Both the position numbers and the translations under genes were made by a program. A model generated the notes under the pieces. That model did not search any database. It saw nothing but the letters and a program-made list of their open reading frames with translations, and was not told where the DNA came from. DNA of 15,184 bases. It comes from Mailhella sp. Its GTDB lineage: Bacteria; Desulfobacterota; Desulfovibrionia; Desulfovibrionales; Desulfovibrionaceae. Position 1 is the first letter of the stretch. Each line of letters begins with the position of its first letter. The stretch covers positions 1-15,184 of the forward strand of contig JAFWYI010000131.1 in NCBI GenBank assembly GCA_017522745.1. The letters are read 5' to 3'. Shown here piece after piece: positions 1 through 6,766 of this stretch.

Positions 1-666
1 AGCCGTCAGCACGGTGTTGACCGTGGATATCAGGAGCTGAGCCCGGAAGTTCCCACCGACAACACGGGCAAAAAGCACGATGCTGTCTGCCGTTTCATGG
101 TAGGCTTCGGCGAGTCTGGTGAAACGGAGGTGACGCACCCCCTGAGAAAGCCGCGGCAGGTCCAGCATGATAAGAAAACTGAACAGCATGGCGAGGAAGA
201 ACCAGCTCACATAGTGCAGGCCTTTTTCCAACGCGCCGCGAGCGATGTTCCAACCGTTCAGCACGGCTGTTTCAGGTGTGACCATATGCTTGGCCCGCTC
301 CAGAAGGGGCGCTATGAACTCGTTGCTGCCAAGGTTGGCATCCACCCAGAGCCGTATAGTATGGACACTGCGGGGAAGCTGCTCTGTGAAACTGATGGCC
401 TCACTGAGAAGACGAGGCGGCATGAGTGCGAAAAACGCCGTCACCAGCGCAAGGAATATGACATAGACCATTACCACGATGGCCCGGCGGCTCCAGTGGA
501 AGCGGCGGCGCAGGCTATGTGTGATGCTGGATGTGACGAAGCACATGATATAGGTGATAAAGACCAGCCCGAACATATCGCGAAAAAGATACAGCAGAGC
601 CGCAAACATGGCCCAGATGAAATAGACGCGATTCACACGGACGAACTCAGAAATGCTAAAAGGCAT
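1..666 (-). CDS. AI-2E transporter family (PerM-like) membrane protein, C-terminus outside the window
   Basis: Translating the minus strand from the ATG at 666 gives 222 codons open to the window edge. A ribosome binding site, AAGGAAGG, lies a few bases upstream (about 670-677). The protein starts MPFSISEFVRVNRVYF and has hydrophobic segments at about residues 17-45, 62-85 and 150-172. Between the second and third lies a soluble amphipathic stretch beginning LMPPRLLSEAISFTEQLP, the layout of the AI-2E transporter/PerM (UPF0118) family, whose members are usually 340-370 residues with 7-8 membrane spans. About a third is therefore missing here. The family covers putative exporters and ion/H+ antiporters, so the substrate cannot be assigned. 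It follows the lipoprotein gene on the same strand by about 60 bases and is probably cotranscribed with rimO. Family assignment is by recognition of the pattern, without a search. Confidence 0.75.
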   Translation of the reverse strand, partial: MPFSISEFVRVNRVYFIWAMFAALLYLFRDMFGLVFITYIMCFVTSSITHSLRRRFHWSRRAIVVMVYVIFLALVTAFFALMPPRLLSEAISFTEQLPRSVHTIRLWVDANLGSNEFIAPLLERAKHMVTPETAVLNGWNIARGALEKGLHYVSWFFLAMLFSFLIMLDLPRLSQGVRHLRFTRLAEAYHETADSIVLFARVVGGNFRAQLLISTVNTVLTA

Positions 667-726
667 GGACCTTCCTTTGGTTTCGAGCGGATACTGGAAC
701 GACGCACCAGCCCCACACTACCATCT

Positions 727-1725
727 TCACATATCTACGGCTTCGAAAGCAGCAGCCACACTGCCCTTGGAATACAGTTCGAGGGTGGCATCCTTTATCT
801 GCCACGAATCGACGGCAGGAAACATCCGGTGCATCCTGAGCGCCTGTTCCTCTCCGTTCGGGCAGAGACGCAACGTAGCCCCACCCGGGGTAAAGGTCAG
901 CTTTCCCTCTTCCTCGGTCCAGGTCATGAAAAAATTGTTGCATCCATCAGAACCGACAGCCTGCCCCTTATCCTTCAAGATAAGATGCGCTTCCGGCTGC
1001 TGAGCGAAGTGTTCGGCGGGCGTTCCATCCAGCTCGCTCAAACGCCAGTACGTTCCCACGAGAGAGGAAGGCTCAGAACAGAGGACGGCATGATGGAGCA
1101 GTACGGACGGCTTCCCCTCAAGCTCCACGCGAACAGGAGACTGCGTAGCGAACAAAGGCTCCTTGCCGTAAAAGACCGAGGCGGAGAGCAGACCAGAACC
1201 TTCAAAGGCACCAGCCAGATAATGGAGACGGAAAGAAAGCTGGTCGTGCCCATTGGCGAGTCGCAGGGAATGATATTCCCGCCCTCCGCACGAGGATGAG
1301 AGCCCCACTCGGACATAGACCTCCGGCGGGAGCATCATACGTTCGCGGTAGAACAGCGTTCCTTCCAGACGCTTCACTTTCTTACGAGACTTTTTCCATA
1401 CGACGAGATCCCCATCTCCATCGGAAAACTCGATAGAGAAGAGATTCTTCTGACGAAGCGTGAGGATCTTCGACGTTTCGTTTTCGCCGGGTGCGGAAAG
1501 CGTACGGAGTTCAAGAGCCTGTCCGTCAAAACTCCAGCTCACGCCATCGTCAGTCTGCCCGGGCAGGCCGAGGACCCCATCGGCGTCAAGCGCGTACAGC
1601 CGCCCTTCCTGATCCACCCAGAGCCCACTCATGGTCTCATAGGTCAGCGGATCACGGACAGTCATACACGCCGTCAGCAGCGCACAGCTCAGGATAACAC
1701 AGAAAACTGAAAGTATTCTAGCCAT
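727..1725 (-). CDS. Outer-membrane-type lipoprotein with YbaY-like and META (HslJ) domains
   Basis: The chosen ATG at 1725 has AAGGA five bases upstream and gives a 332-residue protein with a clean lipoprotein signal: MARILSVF, a hydrophobic core, then the lipobox LLTAC with the lipidated Cys at residue 20. A longer reading from 1752 would overlap the rimO stop and has no better support. Residues of about 25-115 are an unrecognised polar beta-rich region. Residues of about 118-205 (starting EGTLFYRERMMLPPEVYV) resemble the YbaY/YscW lipoprotein domain. Residues of about 220-330 (VGTYWRLSELDG, GSDGCNNF) fit the META/HslJ domain, known from proteins linked to novobiocin resistance and heat shock. 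A role in envelope integrity or protein folding is inferred from these domains. The gene starts 13 bases after the rimO stop and precedes the PerM-like gene. Confidence 0.8.
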   Translation of the reverse strand: MARILSVFCVILSCALLTACMTVRDPLTYETMSGLWVDQEGRLYALDADGVLGLPGQTDDGVSWSFDGQALELRTLSAPGENETSKILTLRQKNLFSIEFSDGDGDLVVWKKSRKKVKRLEGTLFYRERMMLPPEVYVRVGLSSSCGGREYHSLRLANGHDQLSFRLHYLAGAFEGSGLLSASVFYGKEPLFATQSPVRVELEGKPSVLLHHAVLCSEPSSLVGTYWRLSELDGTPAEHFAQQPEAHLILKDKGQAVGSDGCNNFFMTWTEEEGKLTFTPGGATLRLCPNGEEQALRMHRMFPAVDSWQIKDATLELYSKGSVAAAFEAVDM

Positions 1726-1738
1726 TTGCATCCTTGGA

Positions 1739-3025
1739 TCAGGCCAGCGCAATGAGGTCGTATTCTCTGGTATCGGTGATGTCAGCCTCTACGATAGCAC
1801 CGGCTTCCACATCCGGGCCGCTCACATAGGTGACGCCATCCACCTCCGGTGCCTGGAACCAGGCACGCCCCAGATAGAGACCGGGCCATTCGTCGGAAGG
1901 CGTATCCACAAGGATCTCGAGGCGCTGTCCTTCGTACTGCGAAAGGATGTCTTCGCTGATGCCGCTCTGAATTTCCATGAGCGTGTCCTTGCGCCATTCC
2001 TTGATATCGTCGTCGAGCTGACCATCCATCTCCGCCGCTGCCGTACCTTCTTCCGGCTGATAGGCGAAAACGCCCATGTGGTGGAAGCGGTTCCTTTCCA
2101 CGAAATCCATGAGCGTGCGGAAATGTTCTTCCGTCTCGCCGGGGAAGCCTGTCATCATGGTCGTGCGGATAGCGGCCTCGGGGAACCATTTGCGGATGCG
2201 GTCCACAGCTTCCTGAGGATTACCGGAGAAAGGACGGCCCATCTTGCGAAGGATATCGGGGTGAGCATGCTGGAGCGGCATGTCGAAATACGGCACGAAA
2301 GGCTTGCCAGCTTCTTTAAGGAACTGGAGCAGATCGTTGGTCAGGCCGCCGGGATACAGATAGAGCAGACGCAGACGTTCAAGACTGTCGAGCTGAAGGA
2401 ATTTTTCCAGCAGGAAGCGGGGATCCTTGCCGAAGTCGGTGCCGTAGGCGGTGACATCCTGAGCCACAAGGATCAGTTCCTTCACACCGTCCGCCACCAG
2501 AGCGGAGGCTTCCGTCACGAGCTTATCAGGATCGTCGGAAGTATATTTACCACGGATGGAGGGGATGGCACAGAAGGAGCAGTTGTGGCGGCAGCCTTCA
2601 CCGATCTTGAGCCATGCATAGGAAGGCCCGGTACTCAGCAGGCGACCGGGTGCGGCATCTTCAATTTTCAGGGCTTCGACGAGCTGTTCAGCCCATGTGT
2701 CGATATCGTCGGTATGGAGCCAGAGATCGACTTCCGGCAGTTCGGAGCGCAGATCGCCAATGCCATAGCGACCGGGCAGACAGCCAGCCACCGCGAAGAA
2801 CGGGCGCCGGCCCTTGGGAAGGTCGGCTATATCCCCTATCAGCTCAAGGATGGTCTGAACAGATTCCTGCACGGCGGGAGCGATGAACGCGCAGGTATTG
2901 AGGAACACAAGGTCGGCCTCAAGAGGATCGTCTACAGTAAGGATAGGACCAAGAGAACCGAGCAGACGTTCAGTATCCACGCGGGTCTTGGGACAACCGA
3001 GGCTTTGCGAATAAATACGAAGCAT
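1739..3025 (-). CDS. rimO: Ribosomal protein S12 methylthiotransferase RimO (radical SAM)
   Basis: The 428-residue product is the expected size for RimO, which adds a methylthio group to the conserved Asp of ribosomal protein S12 using two 4Fe-4S clusters. The N-terminal UPF0004 domain carries its three cluster cysteines at 11 (SLGCPKTRVD), 45 (NTCAF) and 82 (AGCLPGRY). The radical-SAM motif CRHNCSFC gives cysteines 145, 149 and 152, followed by IPSIRGKY. The last 65 residues or so form a TRAM domain (GLYLGRAWFQAPEVDGVTYV) of the RimO type, which separates it from the tRNA-modifying MiaB paralogue. The start ATG at 3025 has GGAAGG five bases upstream (3031-3036). It is divergent from rdgB across 92 bases and heads the minus-strand group that continues into the lipoprotein and PerM-like genes. 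Confidence 0.95.
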   Translation of the reverse strand: MLRIYSQSLGCPKTRVDTERLLGSLGPILTVDDPLEADLVFLNTCAFIAPAVQESVQTILELIGDIADLPKGRRPFFAVAGCLPGRYGIGDLRSELPEVDLWLHTDDIDTWAEQLVEALKIEDAAPGRLLSTGPSYAWLKIGEGCRHNCSFCAIPSIRGKYTSDDPDKLVTEASALVADGVKELILVAQDVTAYGTDFGKDPRFLLEKFLQLDSLERLRLLYLYPGGLTNDLLQFLKEAGKPFVPYFDMPLQHAHPDILRKMGRPFSGNPQEAVDRIRKWFPEAAIRTTMMTGFPGETEEHFRTLMDFVERNRFHHMGVFAYQPEEGTAAAEMDGQLDDDIKEWRKDTLMEIQSGISEDILSQYEGQRLEILVDTPSDEWPGLYLGRAWFQAPEVDGVTYVSGPDVEAGAIVEADITDTREYDLIALA

Positions 3026-3117
3026 AGTAACCTTCCGTCAGGCCGGGACTTGTCATCGAGACGGGCCTGCGTTACGCCTGTTCTGCCACGAAAACACCTG
3101 TTCGGCAAGGAGACCCC

Positions 3118-3732
3118 ATGATTCCCAGAACGCTTATCCTCGCTACCCGCAACCAGGGCAAAGTTCGTGAACTGCGCGAACCACTGGCCCGCTTCGGCTT
3201 CGATGTACAGAGCCTGCCTGAAGATTTCCCGGAAATAGAAGAAAACGGAAGCACTTTTGAAGAAAACGCTGTCATCAAGGCCCGCGCCGTAGCAGAAAAA
3301 CTCGGTGTTGCCGCCGCGGCAGATGATTCCGGTCTTGAAGTGGACGCTCTCGGCGGGGCTCCCGGCGTATATTCTGCCCGCTACAGTGAAGACTGGCCCG
3401 CCGTGGAAGGTGAAAGCAAGGATCAACGCAACAACCGTAAACTTCTGGCAGAGCTGGAAGGCGTGGCCTTTGAAAAAAGAACAGCCCGCTTCCGCTGCTG
3501 CATGGCTCTGGTTGAGCCGAGCCAGGAAGATATCGTGGTCAGCGGCGCGTGGGAAGGGCATATCGGCTTTGACCTCGCAGGGGAAAACGGTTTCGGCTAC
3601 GACCCCCTTTTCATCGACCCGGAACTCAAGCTCACTGGCGCCCAGCTCAGCCGGGAAGCCAAGATGGCGCGAAGCCATCGAGGCAAGGCTCTGGCCAGAC
3701 TGCTGGCTGAAGTAGAAAGAAGAAACATCTGA
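3118..3732 (+). CDS. rdgB: XTP/dITP diphosphatase (RdgB/HAM1 family)
   Basis: This 204-residue protein matches the RdgB/HAM1 family, which hydrolyses non-canonical purine nucleotides (XTP, dITP, ITP) to monophosphates plus pyrophosphate and so keeps deaminated bases out of DNA and RNA. Visible family signatures are the N-terminal LATRNQGKVREL substrate loop (residues 8-19), FEENAVIKARAVAEK, the metal/catalytic segment ADDSGLEVDALGGAPGVYSA, and FGYDPLF near residue 160, then SREAKMARSHRGKAL near the end. An AAGGAGA ribosome binding site at 3107-3113 fixes the start. It stands alone on the plus strand, divergent from rimO, and ends 19 bases before an intrinsic terminator. Confidence 0.95.
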   Translation: MIPRTLILATRNQGKVRELREPLARFGFDVQSLPEDFPEIEENGSTFEENAVIKARAVAEKLGVAAAADDSGLEVDALGGAPGVYSARYSEDWPAVEGESKDQRNNRKLLAELEGVAFEKRTARFRCCMALVEPSQEDIVVSGAWEGHIGFDLAGENGFGYDPLFIDPELKLTGAQLSREAKMARSHRGKALARLLAEVERRNI

Positions 3733-3750
3733 TAATCAAAAAAAACACTG

Positions 3751-3783
3751 AAAGACCGAATACTTATACATTCGGTCTTTTTT
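3751..3783 (+). terminator. Intrinsic terminator after rdgB
   Basis: An 11-bp perfect stem, AAAGACCGAAT (3751-3761) with ATTCGGTCTTT (3770-3780), encloses an 8-base loop and runs into a T tract ending at 3783. An A-rich run precedes it, so it may also work in the opposite direction, though no minus-strand gene ends here. Confidence 0.9.
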
Positions 3784-3845
3784 ATATCTGGTATATTCAC
3801 TTCTCAAAAAAGAGTTACATGACAAACCAGTTCAAAGAGTAACAC

Positions 3846-3895
3846 ATCGACCATGTTTGTCGATCAACCAACCACAAATGTTGTTCGCTGAACAA
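3846..3895. repeat. Two small perfect inverted repeats
   Basis: ATCGAC (3846-3851) pairs with GTCGAT (3859-3864) across 7 bases, and TTGTTC (3881-3886) pairs with GAACAA (3890-3895) across 3 bases. They sit in the AT-rich gap between the rdgB terminator and the 20-bp tandem repeats. They may be protein-binding palindromes or small hairpins; the function is unknown. Confidence 0.55.
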
Positions 3896-3900
3896 CTGCG

Positions 3901-3960
3901 GTGGTAGTTATACTACTACCGATGTAGTTATACCACCACGGAAGTAGTCATACTGCTACA
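3901..3960. repeat. Three tandem 20-bp imperfect repeats, each with a central palindrome
   Basis: The units 3901-3920, 3921-3940 and 3941-3960 align without gaps at an exact 20-base period. Each carries GTAGT-TAT/CAT-ACYRC: GTAGT at 3904, 3924 and 3944, each followed after three bases by ACTAC, ACCAC or ACTGC. The array ends 31 bases before the -35 box of the promoter at 3992. Two helical turns per unit put all units on the same DNA face, which suits a regulator-binding array, but an RNA role is not excluded because the transcription start could lie further upstream. Confidence 0.75.
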
Positions 3961-3991
3961 AACAAGTTATTGATATAATTGAAAAAACTAC

Positions 3992-4020
3992 TTGACGCAC
4001 CCCTTTAAATAGCATACTAA
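3992..4020 (+). promoter_or_regulatory. Candidate sigma70 promoter of the leader RNA and orphan gene
   Basis: TTGACG (3992-3997) is followed after 17 bases by TACTAA (4015-4020); the alternative -10, CATACT at 4013, would have a 15-base spacer. Transcription would begin at about 4026, right at the first helix of the structured segment described next. The -35 match is good and the -10 is weak, so the exact start is uncertain. Confidence 0.5.
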
Positions 4021-4210
4021 GGCCCCAAGGGTCTCTTTTCTGCGTGTCTAGACCCAAGAGAGCTGCTGCCTCATGCAGACTGGGGCGAAGCGGCGTGAAT
4101 CCGTGAGAATCGGGGGCGTCCGTGAAGTAGCTTCAGAACAGTGTAATGAGGAAAGTCCCGATTGCCTCCTTTCTTCGGGCATGGGCCGGCCAGAAGGCCG
4201 GCCCTCATCA
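4021..4210 (+). ncRNA. Unidentified structured RNA / 5' leader of the orphan gene
   Basis: About 190 bases fold into several nested helices by eye. GCCCC (4022-4026) pairs with GGGGC (4082-4086), enclosing GGGTCT/AGACCC (4029-4034 with 4050-4055) and a small CTGC/GCAG hairpin. AATCGGG (4109-4115) pairs with CCCGATT (4157-4163), enclosing TGAAG-TAG-CTTCA (4123-4135). The segment ends in a very strong hairpin, GGGCCGGCC-AGAA-GGCCGGCCC (4183-4204). CCCGA at 4157-4161 can instead pair with TCGGG at 4175-4179, a mutually exclusive pairing of the kind seen in switching leaders. Some segments, including TGAGGAAAGTCCCG, recall group II intron domain-III-like or RNase P-like text, but no domain V and no complete RNase P core is visible. 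It precedes the start codon at 4232 by 27 bases. Whether it is a leader, an independent sRNA or an intron remnant is open. Confidence 0.5.
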
Positions 4211-4231
4211 CAAATCACAGCGAGGTGAATT

Positions 4232-4579
4232 ATGACAGAGAAAGAAATCTTTAATATCTGGAATGAAATCTGCAGCTTTGTAGAAAACAATCCTGGAGAT
4301 TACAGCACTCGACCTAATAACAGAACCCCAAAGTGGTTCTCGGCGAGAGCAGGGGCAGGAAAAATAATGATTGGAACCCCTTTGAAAAAACATTTTGAAA
4401 ACGGCAAATCCGCAGACAGCACACTAAAGCAGGAAAGACCCCTGAATTTTTCAGAATTTCACCGAGCCTATGAACCGATGACAAACGATGACCCTATCGC
4501 CAAGGATAAATCACAAAATCTTTCGTACATAAAAGCCCTTAATTACTGGTGTCGTATAGTGAAGGTGAAACCCGAATAG
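4232..4579 (+). CDS. Small hypothetical protein of unknown function in an AT-rich pocket
   Basis: The 115-residue product starts at an ATG with GAGGTGA a few bases upstream (4222-4228). It is not confidently recognised. It begins MTEKEIFNIWNEICSFVENN, an amphipathic helix, has a central basic stretch WFSARAGAGKIMIG, and ends with FSEFHRAYEPM and LSYIKALNYWCRI. The order 'IW..I..F', a short beta strand, then 'sF.raye...SYi.al' recalls a small winged-helix-like domain I have seen in uncharacterised proteins near restriction or defence genes; this is an impression only. No signal peptide, membrane segment or catalytic motif is visible. Base composition is clearly more AT-rich than the flanking rdgB and hisS, and codon use (AAA, AAT, TTT) differs, suggesting acquisition. 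It is preceded by the structured RNA and its TAG stop lies inside the terminator inverted repeat. Confidence 0.7.
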   Translation: MTEKEIFNIWNEICSFVENNPGDYSTRPNNRTPKWFSARAGAGKIMIGTPLKKHFENGKSADSTLKQERPLNFSEFHRAYEPMTNDDPIAKDKSQNLSYIKALNYWCRIVKVKPE

Positions 4580-4627
4580 CAAACAACGTCCCTACTTCCA
4601 AAATGAGGTAGGGACGTTGTTTGCTAT
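4576..4627. terminator. Bidirectional terminator: 20-bp perfect inverted repeat shared by convergent genes
   Basis: ATAGCAAACAACGTCCCTAC (4576-4595) is the exact reverse complement of 4608-4627, with 12 bases between. In plus-strand RNA three more pairs (U-G, U-A, C-G) extend the stem to 23 bp with a 6-base loop. The working terminator is probably the CGTCCCTAC/GTAGGGACG core followed by the T-rich TTGTTTGCT, which exists on both strands. Both the plus-strand orphan gene (TAG 4577-4579) and the minus-strand Crp/Fnr gene (TAG 4626-4624) have their stop codon at the same place in opposite arms. Confidence 0.85.
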
Positions 4628-5337
4628 CCATTCATACGGCAAAGGCTGTAAAGAGCATCCTTGTCCAGTATCTCCAGTTTCGTCTTGGTGAAGTCTCCCA
4701 GTATACCGCGCTCCCTCAATCCTTTAAGGATACGGCAGACAGTACTCCTGTGCAGACCGAGAGCCAGCGCGAGATCGCTCTGAGAAAAATGCGGGCGGAC
4801 GATGCTGGTATCCTTTTCCACAGCACGGTAAAGATAACGGCAGACAGAGGCTTCCAGCGGCAGGCCGAAATTCTCATCGAGCTGACTGAAGAACGCTCCG
4901 GTCTTCTGCGAAAGGGACTGGACCAGATTTATCATCTGCTGAGGATATTCCAGTACGAATTTCCTGTCTCGCAGGAGGCTGCGGGGGAAAAACCATACTT
5001 CCGAATCTTCCATGGCAAGAAAGAAAGCCGTCGTCATGGGCGCGCTCTGCATGCAACTCTGTTCATTGAATATGCACCCTTTTTCGATATAAAGAGCTAT
5101 CCTTTCGCTCCCCTCACTATTCAACGATGAAAGGCGGAGAAGGCCTTTATCCAGAAAGCCGAAAAAGTCATCTTGCGGAAGACAGGTGCGACGAGTCCCC
5201 TTGGCAAGAAACTGATGCTTGCCAAGATGCAGAACCTCCCTCCACACGCTGTTCAGTTCACGGATGGAAATGACATTATTGGCGTAATGGATATCGCCGG
5301 AATAAACAGAAGCTGTGACCTTACGTTTGCTTTCCAT
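4624..5337 (-). CDS. Crp/Fnr-family transcriptional regulator
   Basis: The 237-residue product has the two-part Crp/Fnr layout. An N-terminal cyclic-nucleotide-binding-like beta barrel (about residues 30-125, e.g. FFGFLDKGLLRLSSLNSEGSER) joins a dimerisation helix (about 128-155) and a C-terminal winged helix with recognition motif SQSDLALALGLHRSTVCRIL at 185-204. Cysteines occur at 52, 88, 95, 166 and 201. Their spacing does not match the N-terminal cluster of FNR, so a 4Fe-4S oxygen sensor of that type is unlikely; the barrel lacks an obvious cAMP pocket Arg-Ser pair. The ligand is unknown. The ATG at 5337 is the only usable start before an in-frame stop, though its ribosome binding site is weak (AGGCAG). 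It is convergent with the orphan gene and divergent from hisS, either of which it could regulate; neither is shown. Confidence 0.88.
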   Translation of the reverse strand: MESKRKVTASVYSGDIHYANNVISIRELNSVWREVLHLGKHQFLAKGTRRTCLPQDDFFGFLDKGLLRLSSLNSEGSERIALYIEKGCIFNEQSCMQSAPMTTAFFLAMEDSEVWFFPRSLLRDRKFVLEYPQQMINLVQSLSQKTGAFFSQLDENFGLPLEASVCRYLYRAVEKDTSIVRPHFSQSDLALALGLHRSTVCRILKGLRERGILGDFTKTKLEILDKDALYSLCRMNG

Positions 5338-5436
5338 ACGAAACTGCCTGAAAAAGAGTGATATCTGGCAAGATTAGGGAGGATGCGGCAGAAAAGCAAG
5401 CTACTCTGGTTCCTCTTTAAGGATATAACGTACTCT

Positions 5437-5465
5437 TTGACAATAACAGGAAAACGGCCTAATCT
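5437..5465 (+). promoter_or_regulatory. Candidate sigma70 promoter of hisS-aspS-def
   Basis: A perfect TTGACA (5437-5442) and a partial -10, TAATCT (5460-5465), are separated by 17 bases. The predicted start lies near 5472, leaving about 26 bases of leader before the hisS ATG at 5498. This is the only strong -35 in the gap from the divergent regulator. Confidence 0.6.
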
Positions 5466-5497
5466 CATTTGCTATTTCAATTTTGCTGGAGTCAGTC

Positions 5498-6751
5498 ATG
5501 GCACAGATTCAGGCTATCAAGGGCTTTGCCGATCATTTTCAGGAGTCTTCCCGCCTTTTTGAAATGATGGAAGCCACTGCCCGCGAGGTGTTCCCCCGCT
5601 ACGGTTTCGGCGAACTTCGTACGCCGCTCATGGAATATACCGACCTTTTCTGCCGCGGTATCGGCACAGAGACCGACGTGGTACAGAAGGAAATGTACTG
5701 CATACAGGACAGCAAGGGCCGCTCCATGTCCCTTCGTCCTGAAGCTACGGCCGGCGTCATGCGCGCCTACATCGAAAACGGCGTCCATGCCCGCGAAGCC
5801 GTGAGCAAGTTCTTCACCATCGGCCCCATGTTCCGTCACGAACGTCCTCAGAAGGGCCGCATGCGTCAGTTCCATCAGATCAACTGTGAATGTCTTGGTC
5901 CCAAGGAACCGGAGGCCGACGCTGAGATCATCTGCATGATGATGGAATTCCTCGGTAAGCTCGGCCTGAAGAATCTGACCCTGCAGATCAACTCCCTCGG
6001 CTGCTCTTCCTGTCGTCCGCAGTATCGCCAGACCCTGCATGACTGGCTGGCCGCCCTCGATCAGGACAAGCTCTGCCCCGACTGCAAGCGCCGCATGGAA
6101 ACCAACCCCCTGCGCGTGCTGGACTGCAAAGTACCCACCTGCAAGGAACTGACGGCCAATGCGCCTGTCATCCTTGAGAACGAATGCCCTGACTGCAAGG
6201 CGCACTTCGATGCTGTTCTTCGTCACCTCGACGCTGAAGGCGTGCCCTACCAGATCAATCACCGCCTCGTGCGTGGGCTCGACTACTACACCCGCACCAC
6301 GTGGGAAGTGGTCTCCAACGAGATCGGCTCTCAGGGCTCCGTGGCTGGTGGCGGTCGTTATGACGGCCTTGTGGAACAGCTCGGCGGTCCTGCAGTGCCC
6401 GGCATCGGTTTCGCCTGCGGTATGGAGCGCCTCGGTCTCCTGCTCGAAGGCCGCGAAATGCCTGAAGTTCGTCCTGATTTCTACGTTGCAGTGCTGGACG
6501 ATACCTGCCGCGATGCAGCCTTCAGTCTCGCTCAGAGCCTGCGCCGTGCCGGTTTTGCAGGCACCATGGGTTACGAGAGCCGCAGCATGAAGGCCACCAT
6601 GCGTCAGGCCGGCAAGTCCAATGCCCGCTTTACTCTCATCATCGGTGGCAACGAACTCGCCGCCGGTACTGTCATCATCAAGAACATGGAATCGGGCGAA
6701 CAGCGCGAAGTGCCTATGGCCGAAGCCGCCGCCAGCCTGAAATCCGAATAA
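5498..6751 (+). CDS. hisS: Histidyl-tRNA synthetase
   Basis: The product (417 residues from ATG 5498) charges tRNA-His with histidine. The start is set by GGAG at 5488-5491, six bases upstream, and by the usual MAQIQAIKGF N-terminus; an ATG at 5483 would precede this site. Class II catalytic-core motifs are visible: motif 2 FRHERPQKGRMRQFHQ (112-127), the histidine-specific LVRGLDYYTRTTWE, and motif 3 with GIGFACGMERLGLLL. An insertion with paired cysteines (CSSC, CPDC, CPDC) suggests metal binding. The C-terminal 90 residues or so are the anticodon-binding domain (FTLIIGGNEL). It is the first gene of a translation operon; aspS begins within 16 bases. Confidence 0.97.
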   Translation: MAQIQAIKGFADHFQESSRLFEMMEATAREVFPRYGFGELRTPLMEYTDLFCRGIGTETDVVQKEMYCIQDSKGRSMSLRPEATAGVMRAYIENGVHAREAVSKFFTIGPMFRHERPQKGRMRQFHQINCECLGPKEPEADAEIICMMMEFLGKLGLKNLTLQINSLGCSSCRPQYRQTLHDWLAALDQDKLCPDCKRRMETNPLRVLDCKVPTCKELTANAPVILENECPDCKAHFDAVLRHLDAEGVPYQINHRLVRGLDYYTRTTWEVVSNEIGSQGSVAGGGRYDGLVEQLGGPAVPGIGFACGMERLGLLLEGREMPEVRPDFYVAVLDDTCRDAAFSLAQSLRRAGFAGTMGYESRSMKATMRQAGKSNARFTLIIGGNELAAGTVIIKNMESGEQREVPMAEAAASLKSE

Positions 6752-6766
6752 AAGAGGTATATGGTA

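Noticed and set aside
97..1299. Plus-strand 400-codon frame
   Set aside because: It lies opposite the PerM-like gene and the lipoprotein, both with good start sites and family features.
3026..3117. Promoters for the divergent rimO and rdgB genes
   Set aside because: TTGTCA at 3050 is a possible -35 but no acceptable -10 follows, and nothing convincing is seen on the minus strand.
3901..3960. CRISPR array
   Set aside because: Contiguous 20-base units with no spacers and no cas genes.
4148..4163. GAGGAAAGTCC, the text of the conserved P4 region of bacterial RNase P RNA
   Set aside because: The partner P4 strand and the remaining 300 or so bases of the RNase P core are absent; the orphan gene begins about 75 bases later.
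3901..4579. Type III toxin-antitoxin locus (repeat RNA plus endoribonuclease)
   Set aside because: The repeats are too short and lie before the predicted transcription start, and the 115-residue protein shows no ToxN/AbiQ-like features.
4021..4627. Complete group II intron
   Set aside because: Domain-III-like text only; no GUGYG boundary with domain I, no domain V/VI and no reverse transcriptase gene.
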